This document shows positions 1 to 15,296 of a DNA stretch of 64,000 nucleotides, piece after piece. The stretch is from Mycteria americana. Taxonomy: Eukaryota; Chordata; Aves; Ciconiiformes; Ciconiidae. The stretch spans positions 54,547,501-54,611,500 of the forward strand of contig NC_134370.1 in assembly GCF_035582795.1 (NCBI RefSeq), written 5' to 3'. How positions within the stretch are numbered: the stretch's first letter is position 1; each line of letters opens with the position of its first letter. The notes below the pieces were generated by a model. That model was not told where the DNA came from and did no database searches. It was given only the letters and a program-made list of their open reading frames with translations. A program made the position numbers and the translations under genes.

Positions 1-3000
1 CAATTTTAGCTTTTGCTAGATTTCCCTCCATAGATTGGCTGTCTGCAAATGGCACCCCCAGCCCTTTAAATCCAAGCTGAAAACCAAATACTTGTACAAG
101 CATATCAGAAAATTCGCCTTACAACATTACAGAGATTCAATTACAGTAAAAGTTGAAATTTTGCCACCTTTGACAAGGAAAGTCAAAAGAGGATTATCTC
201 TATAGGTGTGTATACAGGTCCTCCAAGGGTTAGAGAAAAGTTTCTGAGCTACCTAAACAAAACACAGAATAAAAATTTGCGTTTCATAGCAAAAATATTG
301 CTGCTTGCAATCATTTTAACTGTAAGCCCAGTATTTCAATTAAAACCAACCGACCAACGTTCAGATTAGAATATATACCCCTGAAAGCACTTGCACCTTC
401 AACTGTAACTGTATCATTAAACTACACATAGTTATTTTTACATTGTCCTTATGCCCCCAACTCTCCTTTGCCTCCTGAATGAGCTTCATCTGGTCATCCC
501 AGATTTAATGAGGACAGCTGCCTTTTATGGCAAACAGTTGGTAAAACAATATAATTATTCCCAGGTGCCAGGTTTTCATACTTGTTCAATAGTCTCCCAG
601 TCCCAAAGCACAAAGCCCCACCAGAAGAATAGCTGAAGCCCTGACAGAAAAGGAAAAGGAGGAAAAACCCTATATAGTGTTGTTTAGGGGTTTTTTGGTA
701 AAGGTTTTGTAAAAGGTTTTGTTAAAAAAAAAAAAAACAACCAACAACAAACGACAAACCCACACACATCTCCATTCATATAATTTTCCAAAAATAGCCA
801 AGTTAATTTTATTAACTACAAGAACTAACCTACTAAACACTTCTTCGGTTAAAAAGATCTGTTCCTTTAATTTCTCGCAATAATCAGAAAGAAACATTTT
901 CCACAACAGTATACATTAATTAAATTTACTGGTTCTTTAAATGCACTGTATCTTTAAATAAACAATATTCAAAGCAAGGAAATATTTTGTGACATACCCT
1001 TAATACAAATTGCTATTAAGCAGGCTACGAGACTAATCACATCACTTTGATGCCTGCTTATTAAAAATTCAGTTACTACCATATCTTTTTAAATTGTATT
1101 TTCTTTTCTGATTATTACTATTCTCCTCCTTAAGTCTGTCCTCTAGTACTTTTACATATATGCTGCAGGCCTCATATTCTTAGAGGAAGTTCTTTGTCCT
1201 TCAGTATATTCTGTAATCTCAGCAGATGCATACGTAACCCTCACATGCCAATCTAGAACAAAAAAATTCTTCCCTAACATTAACAGGTAGTGTAGCATTA
1301 CTAGCAATACAGCCCTTTCCTCATATAGAAACATCATCATGCTTGCTCACTACACAGAGAAGTTGCATAGCTATTTTCCCAGCTGGCCCCATTTCTGTCC
1401 CAATTAACTCAGTAACTAGAAATGCCTTATATAACACCAGAAAGCTACAGAAAGTGTTAATCATACTTTTATCTTGCTAAAAATAGAACACTTCTATAAA
1501 GGAAGTCTGCTCAACTTCCCATTTTATCTGCAATGTAAATAAAATGCTCAAAACCTTCCCATCAATATGTATTTCCACTGGAAAAAACCCCACAGTATTC
1601 ACACACTCTAAGCCAGAATTACTTCTCAACTCACTGCAAGTGTTAGTCCTGAAGTATAGCGACCATAATATACATTCTTTAAAGCATACCTTATTTCAGT
1701 TACAATTGATGTCAGTATTTTAATCTAAAATTAACTGGTGCAAAGCTAATAGATTTTTCATTCATGACATGAGAATAAATATAATTTCATAAATTAAGTG
1801 TGCTTTTCAAGTAGTATAAAAATTAAGCCATTGGACAATGCACTTTTCCACATAACTAAATGAAGCAAACTGCAAGTTCCAGTCTTCCTACCATCAAGAC
1901 AACATTACACTGAATTATCAGAAGTTACCTGAAAAGCTTGAATATTCATTGATCATTACATCAATTTTTAAAGAGATCTCTCTCCAAAAAGATTTTTTTG
2001 AAATGCCTATGGAAAGCCTCACTATGGAAATAAAACCACAGAAGTGGTACTAATTGAATTTGTGTTAAAAAAGGGCAGTAAGTTTTAACAGTTCAAGTAG
2101 ACTAAAAAAAAAAATTAATTGAAAATTCTCTCTTTAAGTACATTTATTGTGGTTAGAAATAGATAGTCATCTAAGAATCCATAACCTACATTTTCTCATC
2201 CATATATCAGCTTCACTGTTGCATGGTGCTCTGTGTGGAAAGAGAGTTGTTAATGGTCCTACATAATTTTACATTTACATGAAAATCCATCCTCTCTGAA
2301 AATGAGAAGAAACTATTAACTTGGAAACAGAAGTGTTAACACAGTAGTCTCCCACATTGGTTTTTAATATGAATGTATACATATCCCCATACATTAATTA
2401 TTTACAAATCATACCCTTCAATATGGTTGAACACACCATGTAAAATGTAACTTTTTTAGGCTTAAAAAAAATTACATTTCTGTCCCCACAAATATGCATG
2501 AAGATAATTAAGGTTGTGCAATAATTCTTCTGTTTCAGAGTTATTTATGCAGCCCTAGCACTGCGTAAGTAAAATTTTTGCATTATAAATTTTACTTCTT
2601 GTATTTAAGCAGTACATTAAAGAACAAAGCACAAATTATTTCCTGCTACAATGTATCACAAGCAATAATCTAGTCTTTAGTACTCTGGTTCTGTTCAAGC
2701 ATAAATGTTGCCTTAACGTGAACACACACACTTTTTTTTTTTTTAAACCTGTCCTTGTATTTTCAGTCATTTTTTCTTAGAGGAATGATCAGTACAGTCT
2801 GAGATACAGTTTCACTTTCTAAAACACATTTGTCACTAGGCAAAAAACACGGTTGCACAGATTAACACTATGCTCTGTTCTGTGTATCTACTTCCCCATG
2901 CTCTCTAAAAAGCCGAAATGATAAACAGAAGGCACAACTACAACACTGTGAATGTTACTGGTACCAGTATTGGGACTGCCTTTCACTTGGCAAATTTAAG

Positions 3001-3784
3001 ATGAAAGGAAGTCCAAGAAAACTGGTAGATGGCAAAAAAAACAAAAAACAAAAAACCAAACCAACCAAAAAAACCAAAAACACCCCCCCAAAAAAACCCA
3101 CTCCAAACATTCAAGCACTCCCTCAAATTCTGTGTCAAGACATAATAGAGAAACATCTATGTAAGCCAACTGCAAGATCATTGCATTGAGTTTATCTAGG
3201 TAAAACATTTGGTATATATACATACTTTGCTTTCCACAACTTCGGGCCTTAGAATTTTCTTATTATTGCACTGCTAAAGCTACCTTCAATTGAATACTAT
3301 TTCAGGCTCTTCTCACAATGACCAATTTTATTTTTTTTCTTCTCATCTTTTTTTAAGTTGTCAAGCACAATTAATTATGTATTAGCAGATATTTTTACAT
3401 CCTGAAACCAGACAGAATTGTTATTCCCACAATCAGTTAACACAGCTATAATAGCTAAAGTTTTTAATAAAATTGGAGCAACTTCACAGCATATGACTAA
3501 TCAGATTCAGCAATCTTTCCAGTATATTGTTTAGAAACCATTAACTTTACCTTTTACATTGAAGTTAAAGAATTCCAGATTTGTTGTAATTTTACTGGAA
3601 GCTCTGAATGTACTTTGCCCATCAAGAACTTATGGTATAAAGTTCACATTACTTGCACTAAGTCTATTTGTAGTATAACTTCTATAAAACACAAACACAA
3701 CTGCTCCAAAGCACTAACAAAAAAAAGCACACTGTACATGATGAAAGCTCATTAATAAAAAGTACCTCAGGGATTTAGTTTTAC
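1..3784 (-). other. RNF111: RNF111 intron 2 (partial, runs off the window)
   Basis: This is the sequence downstream of the RNF111 coding-exon donor on the minus strand. The next expected exon, which in the family carries the SUMO-interacting motifs, was looked for and is not here. The stretch is AT-rich with homopolymer runs and small A/C-rich tracts. The short open frames in it do not resemble known proteins. Confidence 0.7.
3034..3100. repeat. A/C-rich simple-sequence tract
   Basis: About 65 bases made almost only of A and C (runs of A broken by C, then a run of seven C). It creates lysine/proline-rich and phenylalanine/tryptophan-rich sham frames on the two strands. Low-complexity sequence within an RNF111 intron; no function is visible. 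Confidence 0.7.
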
Positions 3785-4658
3785 CTGAAGGAACAGCTGT
3801 ACTGTTCTGGTGGTTTTCACCAGGAGACACAAATAAGTCTTCCTCCCCTTCAGTAGATGAACTGGAAGAAGATTCACTACTGAGATCATTCTCACTGGAA
3901 CTGCTAGAGCTCGGTAGTAAAGCATACTTTCTTCGAGCTAACACTTCCCGCTTTTTCCTCTGCATTAAAATTCGTTCTTTTTGGTTCTGTGTCCGCTGTG
4001 ACGAACTTGTTTTCACAAATCTCTTCCTATATGGAAGTCTTCTTAAAGAACTGCTGTGAAAACAGGGCCTTTTCATTAATAACCCAGGTACAGAGTCTGC
4101 CTCAGTCCGAGGCCACTTTTGTGACCTTGCGCTGTGAGTTCTACTTGTAGTATTCAACATTGCCTGAGGGTGTCTTACAGGAGCATCTTTTTCTTCATCA
4201 GATGTTACTGTGTCAGAGTCTCCAAAATGTAGGCTAGATGAAGGCGAAGAGATACAGTCACTAAAAGAAGAATCATTGTCTTCACTTTGTGTTTCTAGAT
4301 GCTGTCTTAATCCCAAGATTCCTTGGTTTTCTTTATCAGGACAATTTTGAGTATATGAAGGACCAGCCTGCTGGCTCTTGCGTTTTTTTCGCACAATACT
4401 TTTGTCTTGGTCTGTACAGTTGCCATTCATGTCCTTCTGCTTTTGAGAATCACCACGTAAGTGAGAGAACTCATTCCCTACTTTACTGGCAATCATCTCA
4501 ACTTCTGCAGTGAAGCTTTTGGCTGCCCCAATAGGCTCAGGGTTCAAGAGGATCCCCTTCAGACTCTCCTGTCTCTTTGGTGCATCAGAAGAAACTTCAC
4601 TCTTCATATCCGCTTTTAGAGTATAAACTATATTACATTCACGAGTCCATTTAGACAT
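3785..4658 (-). CDS. RNF111: RNF111 (Arkadia) first coding exon, residues 1-291
   Basis: RNF111 is a nuclear RING-H2 E3 ubiquitin ligase that boosts TGF-beta/Nodal signalling by degrading SMAD7, SKI and SnoN and also acts as a SUMO-targeted ligase. Only its N-terminal disordered part is here. The protein starts MSKWTRE at 4658. It shows a basic nuclear-signal-like RKKRK at residues 90-94, the conserved stretch [20 protein letters not shown], a basic segment with [19 protein letters not shown], and two six-serine tracts (250-255 and 263-268) followed by acidic residues. I recognise it by close similarity to mammalian RNF111 along the whole exon. On the minus strand a pyrimidine-rich acceptor ends at 4678, leaving 19 nt of 5' UTR before the ATG. 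The donor CAG/GTAAAA at 3785/3784 ends the exon after Ser291 plus one base. The open frame running on to 3714 is intron read-through. The SUMO-interacting motifs and RING lie in later exons outside the window. Confidence 0.95.
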
Positions 4659-7600
4659 GGAAAGTTTTAAGAAAGGCCTAGAACGAAAAATAGATATGCA
4701 TCAAGAAAAAGAAGCATCAGATTTTTCGAGAGCAAAACTGAAATAAGAGAAAAGCCATTTACTGCTAAGACTAACCTCCCAGTGGGAAAAGCAAAACAGA
4801 AACTGAAATACAACTGTTTCATAATATTAAGAATACTGCTTGACAATGTAATTTTGAATTAAGACAGAACTCTTGTAACTTGCATTGAAGGGAAGTTCTT
4901 ATAGTCAGTGAAAACATTATCGCTTTCACAGAGCAAATATTGACGTATGTCGCCTGCAAAATGTACGGATGATGTCTGTTTTACCAATGCTTAACCATGA
5001 GAGTTTTACAGGCTACTGCTTATAGAAGTTACACAAGTTTAAGCTAAATAGCACCAATATTCAGCCATCAACTAAACTGCATGCTTGCATAAGGCCTACA
5101 TCTTCCCTTATAGCTGTACATATGGATAGTAAATACCTTGAACACAATACATGATACAGTATGGTGACAACTGAGCTATAAAAATCAGTTACTTAGAATT
5201 CATGGTTCTTTTCTGACATGAAAAGGGATAAAACAGGAGAGATTTTGAACTTTATTATTTTAGGGTAAAGTAACAGAAATCCATTTATTACCTAGAGTTT
5301 TTTTTAAAAAAACACAACACATTAATAGTATAGAGTAGCGTATAAAGCTATTTTCAATCCATGTACTTTTGACTCTATCCTGCGACAGAAACTGAGCATA
5401 TCAGATCACACGTTCCCTTAATAGTTGGTACCAGGCAGGTTCCCTTCCCTGTCAAAATATTAGCCTGTCAACATACAGCAATGCCACATTAGCCTCAAAG
5501 ACTATTTCAAAGAAAAAATTTTGTACTGGAAGACTACCGAGAGACACAGGCAACAATAACCTCAGTAATATATTCACCTTCAACCTGCTTCATCTGACAT
5601 CTCTGCCTTCTGTTTAAATTCCCAAAAGGAAGTGACAAAAGAGTTTGGTTCCCACTGTGATAACCACTGAAGCACTCTTTACTGTAACTAATACCACTTT
5701 TTTGTGCCTCAGATGAATGAGGCTATAGTAGACATTTGACACTTGTACTACTTAAGCAGTTAAGTGCTCCCCCTTTTCTCCCTCCCTCACCACTTGTTTG
5801 AAGGAACATCTCCTATGCTCTCCTAGAAGAAATGTTTATGCACTGAACCAGAATGTAGAGCTGACCAATCTGAAAAATAAATTTCCCAAGCAGCTCAGAC
5901 ACCAATCCAATTCATCACATAAGCACACAAATAGCTATAGCTGGCTTACAGCAGGTTGTACTGAACTACCAGAAGGCTGCTTAAGAAAAATATGTGCAGC
6001 TATACCTTATGTGGAAATGAGGCTCCTTAAGCAGCACAGCTGGAATATACATGAAGCCACAAAAAAAGTCTAAGGTAGCAACAGCAAGATCTATGGCAGG
6101 TTAAGTAGCACTGCCTGCTCAGGTCCATAACCTTCTGCCTGAACCTCCAAATTCTTCAAAATGCTAATGCATTCTTACATCTGGTGCTAATATTTAAAGC
6201 TCTCGTTTATTTTGTCATAGAATGAATCAATACAAGATTGAGACTACAGAACAGAGTAAAATGAACATTTCTTAGATTGTTTCACAAACTGATGCTTTCA
6301 GGAGGAGCTGTGAGCTAGTTGCTCCTAACAGACCCTGAAGAATGACTTATGTCAGTTTGCAACAGGTATGAACTGATGCATTATCCCAGACAGCCTGTGT
6401 TCTCTTCACAGCCATGAGCAACTAATCTAATTCTTCGAGTAATGTGATCTGGAATAAAAATTTTGCACAAGGCATACATGCTGCACTACGAACATCTAAA
6501 GAAGCCGTAAGTTCACTGGATCTTCCTGGAGATCAAGAATCTTGTGAATCCTAGAACCTCAGCTGAAAAGATCCATTTGAATGTTCTCATTGGAAATCCC
6601 ACAAACATTTATAACAATTACTGTTAAATGTGAGGCCTATACTCTGTGATAACTAAGAAAGTGTTGCTGTTTTCTACTGGAATTACAGCAGATAGCTTTT
6701 GACTTACTGATGTAAAACATACCTAACTGCATGCAAGTTGGACTAAACTTCCTCTTGTCAGTATATACAACAGGACAGGTTCTTACTTTCACTTCATCAA
6801 AACACAATTCACAGCAGGAGATATTTCTTACTTTCAAGTGTTAAACGGAAGACTATTGCATCCTGGACAATATTTAAGTTTGGTTTTGGTTTTTTTTTTT
6901 TTAATTGCAATAAGTTTTAGTGGAATGCACTATATAAGGCTATTCTCTTCTCTAGGACTGAAAAGAAGAAGCTGCAAAATTGGAAAAAACTTGGAATAAA
7001 CATTAAAAGTGTAAGAATTCTACATAGTAAACAATGAAGCCTCTATTAAAGCTGTGGAATTCTGCTATCTACCCTTCTCTGCTCCTGACAGCTCCTGAGG
7101 AAAATCCCAGCTCTCACATGCTCCTTCCTATGCATGTACTTACCCTCACATACATGCACCGTTTTTCTTTGGAAAAATTAAGACCAAGGCTTCCGTTTTA
7201 TAAAATTTCTAACAAGAACAGGAAATCACAATTCAAGCCTGTTATAAGCACACAGAGAACAAGCAGTACATAGTATTTTTCTCATCCTCACAAGGTCACC
7301 TTTAAGGCAGTATTTTTGGTCTGTTATTTACGCACCACTGTTTACAGAAATGCAACACTTAGTCAATCTTTTCCACAGCCCAAAAGCAAGCCAGCCCCTT
7401 CCACAATAACACCATATTTCATCACAAGTTTTTTAGAAAATCCACAAAATACTTCGATTTGGAAAAAAAATGTTAATTTATTCAGAGAGCTTATTGTCTT
7501 CAAACACAGTCATAACTAACCATCATATACTACATGTCCAGTCCATATACAACAGCTTCCTGTCCTTTTAACATGATAAATTAAGAGGACAATTTTATTT

Positions 7601-10600
7601 AATTCTCAAGTTTTCTTAAGAAACAAAAATCGGAACATTTTCTCATTATGGGAGAACAATCGGGGGCTGGTTTACAAAGGACTCAGTTCTACTCATTGGA
7701 GTGCCTTTTTTTCCCCCCTCCTCTGTTTTATTGTTAAACTCTAGTGTGGAAATCTTCATCAATATGAAAGTTCTGCATTCTCAATGTGATTATCTTTGTA
7801 TAAGCTCCATTTACTTTAGCACAGATGCCACTGGGCTGAAATACAGATAGAGCTATTTAAGTTACAGAAAAAAAAAAAATTAAAGCAAGAATGTTTACAC
7901 TTTGAGAAAAAAACTACTGTAAGATGACAAAAAAACTAAACCACCACACACTGAAAACTAGTGCACTTGAAACCCTGTTTACTAGCTTAGTTTTATTCCA
8001 AGAAGAAGCCTAGCTAGAATAACCAGTTAACTCAGATTCAAACATTTTGTATATTTGCACTCTTACAACCATAGAAAAGTCTGCAGTAACTCAACTAAGT
8101 AATCAAGAACTTTTCATTTTTGCTAACCAACACAGAGCCTGAAGACTGCTTACTCATGGGAGAGCTGCTGGCTTCCAATCAAAAATTACACAACAGCTTA
8201 AACGTGTGTATATTTTTGAAGTGAATGGCAGCAATCAACAATGACAAACCATTCCTTCACTATTTAGAAATGCTACTGCAAACCTTTGAACAAAAGATTT
8301 GACCAGAAAAGACAGAAGCTGGAAGAAGAGCTTACTATTTAACTAGACTCCAATCCATTGCAAGTATTTTCAGTGGTTAGGCAGAAGAAATACCCATACT
8401 ACATATAAGTCCAATGCTTTTACACAGAAGACAAAGTTTAACAGCGACTACAAAAATATTATGCAAATAATTAAGACTCATTAGAATGAGATCATCTGCT
8501 GTTAAACATTTAGAAGATCCTACAAAATCTTGCTCTAATTAGAAGTAGTCCTCAGAAGCTTTTTCAAAAAGCAGCAAGATGCAGTAAGTAAGCTCAATCA
8601 GCATTAGTGTTCCTCCTTCCTAATCAAAACATTTGCCTATTAACTTACGGAATCGAGACTTGGAGAGGAAAAATGGGGTGGTATCTTCTTTTAAGCCATT
8701 TTAAGTAAAGACTCAATGAAGAGCTGTCAAGACAGCTACCTGAAAACTATAAACAGTTATTCTAAGTTCCCCTCTAAAGTGTATAACTCGATTCAGAATC
8801 ATGAAGCGTACATGACTTTTATCCATTCATGTCACAAAGACTTTTGATATTAATCATGCCAAGACACACAGCAGTGCAAGAAAATTAATGCAAACTGGGG
8901 AAGTCCCTCGAAACTGCCAAGTCAAAAAACAAGCTCAAAGTTTAAAATCTTTACAGCAGACAAGTTTATGATCACATATAAAAGCAGAACACATTTGAGT
9001 TAAAATCGAGCAAAGTATTTCATCATTAAGAATTAATCCTATTACTAGCAATCAAAAAGTATGATAGCATTAAAACACTAAAAAACAGTGAAACGGTTCA
9101 TTACAAAACATTAACTCAAATTTTTGATGTAAACTTGGTTGATGAATACATGTAATCTAATAAATCATCACTTTGAAAATGTATTTTCAGTTACATTTTA
9201 AAATATAGTCAATTCCCTTCACCATCAAGAAACAATCTCCTTTTTAGGTGTCAAAAAGCACCTTGATCAATTCTCTCAAGCTTGGCTACAGTAATTACAC
9301 AGTGCTTTGACACATGACCAGCCAACCACTTCGCAGAAAATGCCTATCTTAAGCACATGCTTCTTACGCAACCCCAAATTACTGGTCTCCATCCTGTTAG
9401 CGTAATACACACACCTAAATCCAGCTAGCCAAGTAGTTTATTCAACAAATAACTATACTTCTAGCCAACTTGATGAAAAACAGGGAACAAAAAAGCTTCA
9501 TTTACAAAGCAGTTAGTCGTCTATTTCCTCATTTTCCCCACCTTCAATTTCCTGCTCCTCTCTCATTACAAACACAGTAGTTTCCCCTTGTCTGATGCAC
9601 TCTCCCACACTCAGACCCTAAGCACACTTACAGGCAACTCGGGTATCCAGTAGGGTTGAGCCTAGAGGCCAGTGCAGACAGAAGTTCTTTCCAGTATGAC
9701 AGCTCTCAAGACTACCAAGAGCTTGTGGAACACACTGTCGTCATAATCGCAGAAAGAACACAGCAATTCCACTTCGATAAAAATTCTGTGCTATCTTAGA
9801 CCATTTATGTACCCAAATGCCCATATATAGAATGATATCAGGCAAGAGAATATTTAATATTGTCTCAGAAAAGAAGTTTCTATCAGTTGCATTTGTAGTT
9901 CCTTTATTCAGTCCTAACTCTTATTTTCTTTGCATATGTTCACTGAACTCATGATTAATTTTTAAAACTAATTCCCTTCCCTAATATGTGGCTTTTATCA
10001 GATTTTACTGTTATTTTTACTCTGACAAGCTAATACTGGTACTGTTATCTTCATGAGAAAACCTTACTGTTGAGGTCTGGTATGCACAAAGAAATCCTAC
10101 ATTGTGTATACTGTTCCTACCACAGTACTTTTTTTGAACTGGCAAACATGGTGATTAAGAGCTCCAAGAATGGACCAGTGAATGAAAGTATCGCGCAAGC
10201 TGTATTTTGGAACACCAACAGTAATTTCTTTCCTCTCATTAAAAATGTATGTTTTTATTCTTCTGGCAAAGCTCTTCCATCAGATGAATCAAGACACCAA
10301 GAAACAGGATAATGAAAAAGCTTATAAAATTCATACAAGACCTTCAGCAAAAGTGAGATAACGTAAGTACTACTACTTCCCTTTCTCAAGGGCAGAGAGC
10401 CAAACAAGACTGATTCATGCATGACCCTGACGCAATGGAGGTTGACAAAGGACATGGAGCCATTTGAGAAGCTGCACCCCCAACACAATCCCATGAAGAT
10501 CGAATCTCAGTGCTATCATTCCCTGCTCCAACAAAAATAAAGAACTCACTGAGCAGTTCACAGAAAAACCCCCACTTGTTAGCCTAGAAGTCATGCCCTA

Positions 10601-13600
10601 TTCATTTCATTCCTATCAAGCAGGGACAACCTGTACAATGCAGAGTAAGTAGCAAGAACACAAATATCCAATATTCAATTCCACTATCAGCAAAACAAGT
10701 GCAATCAGATTTTGAAACTTCATTGCACTGTTCTTCACTTTTGGTTGTTCTTCATATTCACCACATCATGAGACAAACAGTGCTCTTCTAAAGCTTGTTT
10801 TAACTACTAAATTTTAGCATACTATATATTGGTCTTCCAATCTTTGCCAGAAAATAAAGCGATTGATAAAGATCTATGCATCTTTATAAAACACTGACAA
10901 TCAGAAGGTAATATGAAACTCTATTATGTTTGGTTTGATATTATGTAGCATCAAACACATCTTTATTCACAGACAATATGAAATACCATTACAAACCACT
11001 CTCAAATTCCTTTGTTTGCTTTAATGCAGCCACAGTGATGACAGATACACTGATTTTTGAATTACAAAGTTACCTGAGAATTCTCTGAGTAGAATACTTA
11101 TCTTTTTCCCTACAGAAAGGTACAGTATATCAGAATAACATGCATAGTGTTAGTTACTAACTGCATGATAATGTTCTGGAGACAGGTTCTTGCCTACGGT
11201 CTCCCAAAGACACTCCATCACATCCAGCCCAGACAGAAGAGTTTGTGTGTGCTTTGCAGAGGGGTGCTACAGTTACATGAGCCACAGCAATGCAGGCAGG
11301 CTTACTCACTCCTTACAGCCAATTCTAGGAACCATCACTGACTTGGAAAGTCTAGTCATAAAGTGGAACAATGTTATTTCAAATACAGTACTACTCTTAC
11401 TAACCTTTGCAAAGCCATCTCAAAGGTAAGTCAGATGACAGTAACTGTACTGTAAAGTACTGTAACCAACAGTATCCATCCTCTGGACCAGCAAAGTCTC
11501 CTTAATTTTATCTCTGAAAAACATTCCTCTGAGACCTTCAAGGTTTGTTTCCTCATGCACAAGTCAATTCAGATCAGTAAAGCAATTACCTTGCAACAGA
11601 AATGTCAGGCCACCTATAGAATAGCTACAGGATGTCTCTGTTGTACCATGTTACCATTCACCTCAGACTTACCACCACTGTGTTCTTATGGAGAGACTAC
11701 TGAAAGCATCTGTCTCTCACATCTTCTAACAGAATCCAGCACAGGACAGCTACAAACAGAAGAGCTCTTCCCTAGGACTGAATCTATGGCTCGGCTCCAG
11801 CTGGAATAGACAGAACGAATGGAGCATGTGCAGCTGGAAGCGCCTCAGCTAGATGAGCTGGCAGGCTAAGAGCAATTCTGCACAGAGTCCTACGAACAAG
11901 TGAGTTCTCCTGCAATACACTATGAATCAGTGCAAGACCATAAGACACCTATAGAAATCAAGCATCACTGAAGCATTAGCATGTACATACCCACCTGGGC
12001 AAGGAATCTGTTTGGCTTTGCACAACAGATGCAAGCAGGTGGATTTGACAAACATGGTGCTCACAAGCACATTCTTCAGTCTAGACATTTCTTTGCTCTG
12101 TCCTAGGCTTAAACTCAGTTCGCTACATTACCACTATGTAAATCATGGTTTTAAGACAGAAGCATTATGATTTGGCAATCAGGAATGTTTTGGCTTCAGT
12201 GAACTCCAAGACAAACATAACAGCAATGAACTTCGGAATAAGGAGTTGTAACTTTATAAAAGCATGATAAAATATACTTTTTTATTGGAGCTTAAGATCT
12301 TAACTAGGAATTCTGCTTCCAGAGACAGCTAGGGAAGTTCTGAGTTACACAGCCATCAAAAATAATTTAAAAATGTATTTCTTAGTCCCCCTGGCAGTTT
12401 TGACCTTTGAGATATGTTTTGCAAACACTCTTGGTAAGCTTTGAGGAGCAAAGAAAGACATGATCTTTGCCACAACTGCTAACAAGAACCTTGCAAGTTA
12501 GAGTTATGAAATTAACCATTAGGACAGTTTTATGCTGTTTTTCAGGAAACCTGTGAGAAGCAGCAGGGGATTTTTCAGATACTAAACTGAGTAGATCTAC
12601 TAGTTTAAGAGGGAAGGACAGTGCAGCAGACTTCTTCACTCTTCATCCAGTAGAGCCAAGTGGCAGTAGGTAAAAGCAAACATTTTACTTGACAGCAGCC
12701 AAGTATTAGGACTGTACTTTATTGGCAAAAAAAAATACAGAAGGAAGTCTCTTGCTAGTACAGTCGTGAACCAGCCTTCTCAAATTTCACTTGGTAAACA
12801 CTTAATAAGGAAGACATCACTTTAATTCACAGAAGTTACTTTTCCAGATAGCATAAACTATATAAAACATATAAAATGGAAAAATAATCTTGTTAGGAAA
12901 ATTTTGGGTTAGTGAAAGAAACATTTTCCTTTCTTCCTTCCCTTCTACTCCATTAGGGGTCTCTGTTAGGCCTGACATCAGCCCACCAAGAAAATCACTA
13001 ACCTAAACTTAAGCCTGAAGGAAGTTCACTAGTGTAACACTTCAGCTGCAGATACATTTTGTGCTTCTTTTAAGAACACTGTAGACTTTGGAAGCAGCTG
13101 ATCACTGTCACTCACACTGACAAAACTTAAAAGACTACAACTGGGAGCAATTACCCTATCCCTATGTTGTACATGTGTCCCATAAGACATTACTCAATAC
13201 ACATGTTTCTAAATCTCTTCTCAACCTCACTGACATACAAATAGCTAAAGCATTACAGATCTGGTGATAAAACTGACCTAAAGGAGGTTGCACATTAGTG
13301 AAGCTTTGGGGATATCTTTATACAACATCTGCATATGGCAAATCCATCTCTCTGTACTATCCCCATTGTTTACATGCGAATTAAATCATCCCGTTCCCTT
13401 TCTCATCTCCCCCCACCAGCAATTTTTTTCCCCATTTATTCAACTGCCTGACATCTAAGCCTTCATAGTTCATCAGCTAGAGAGGGGGGGCACTATTACC
13501 TACATCTTCTCAAAAGAATTTCCTCACCATTAGAGGAAACATAAACAACTGAAATAAAAGATACTTAATATTGGAAAAAAAAAAGGCAGTAACTGCTGTC

Positions 13601-15158
13601 AGCTAAATGTTATTGCAACATGGCCACCTCCACTGAAAGACAAGACTGTTATAACTGATCTGGTTACGTAGGTCTACAAAGTTATTAATTTCAAGATAAA
13701 GCGCAATTCACAGATATGTTAAGATACACTCTTAATACATGTTTACAAAGGCTACTGCTTCATAAAAGACACATTTCTGAAAGGTCAGAACGTACCCATC
13801 CAGATTTTGAAAGGACATGTGAAATATGCATGAATACTAAGAGCTGTTGTTCACCCCTGGGCTCCCAATACTAGACATAACCACAGCTGTAGCTGCCAGG
13901 GCCTCAACCATCAATAAAAATAAACAGATTTTTAAATATGCGAGACTTCAAGAGTTTTAAAACAGAAAGGTTGGTGTCTTATACACTTTTAACTAAAGTG
14001 AAATGCAAAATGTGCACACAGCCTTTCCTGTCTTATGAATTCAATAGGTCATTTTATACTGTGGATGACAGCATGAGACAGGTGACCAGATGTTCACTTT
14101 ACCAAATGAACCAAGATCACATCTTTCCCTATCAATCCTTGCACACCAGCAAGAGTACAAATCTGAATTGGTGACAATCTTGGCTAAGTTTTTTTGTTGC
14201 GTTGGGTTTTTTTTTTGCCTCAAGTAGTCCCTCTATCCAACAAAAAGAGTAAAAACATTTAAATTGGTGGAAAACTGCTTTGATAGCAAGGACTACAGGT
14301 ATGTGAACTGTAAGAAGCTTTAATTTTTGTTTTTAAGAGTGACAAAATATTCCAATTCTTTAAATATTAATTTTCCTCAAAAATGTTTATACTAAGTATC
14401 CAGAATTAATCTATCTTTGGAATTTTCTACTGTTTACAATGTAAGGCCCTATTTCACCACGTGAAAACCTAGTTTTCCTTTATTAGTTTATAATACAGAT
14501 ATTCCACCATGATAAATGCTACCTAGGTCTCCATGCGAGCAGTCAATCCTTATCTTTTTTGTCAAATATTTGTTTCTAAAGTAATCACATGAAAATCAAA
14601 TGAAGTTGGGGTATTACAGCAAGATCTTACCTCCTGCATTATATCTTCTTTTGGAGGAGTACTTGAGTATCAGGAATTATGGATATTATTTAATCAGCTA
14701 AAGCAATCAGGCCTTGCTTATGATTTCACAAAACCATTTCAAGCTGTGGAAGAGCTTACTCAAACAACAGAAAAATTCCACGAATGTATGCTCAGCCCTA
14801 ATCACCAAAACACAGACACTTAAAAAAGTACATAAATCCTTCACACCTGCCCATTTCAGTAAGAGTTACAAACCTACGTGCCTCTGAAGATCCTGGCCTA
14901 CATTTCTGAATGAATGTTGCTTCCTTGTTTATCAGGCAAAAAACATCTGACAATTATTTTTTTTTAATATGGATTAAGAAACAGAATACTAACTTTGCAA
15001 ACCAAACAAATGACGTTATAACAAACCCCATTACGCACACAAATAAAACTCATTTCCGTAAGGGAAAATTTGTGACAAATTTTCAAGGAGACAAAACCCC
15101 AAAGAGTGCTGCGGCTTCCCGCAGTGAAGATACTGCTTTGTGCGTCAACGAGGCACTG

Positions 15159-15180
15159 AAAAAAAAAAAAAAAAAAAAAA
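15159..15180. repeat. 22-nt poly(A) run at the CpG-island edge
   Basis: An uninterrupted run of 22 A sits exactly at the step from AT-rich intron to GC-rich island. No accompanying retroposon body or target-site duplication is evident, so it is listed only as a homopolymer. Confidence 0.9.
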
Positions 15181-15296
15181 TCGGCGTGAAGTTCCCATCC
15201 GCCTAACTGCCCCCGCGCCTCTCCGGCCACCTCCGCCGGGAGAGGCGGCCCGCCCCGCCGCGGGCCAGTCACCGTTGCCGCCACCGGTGCCGGGCA

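Noticed and set aside
3714..3784. C-terminal extension of the RNF111 frame ([10 protein letters not shown] and onward)
   Set aside because: It begins exactly at the consensus donor GTAAAA, and the family continues differently there, so it is intron read-through.
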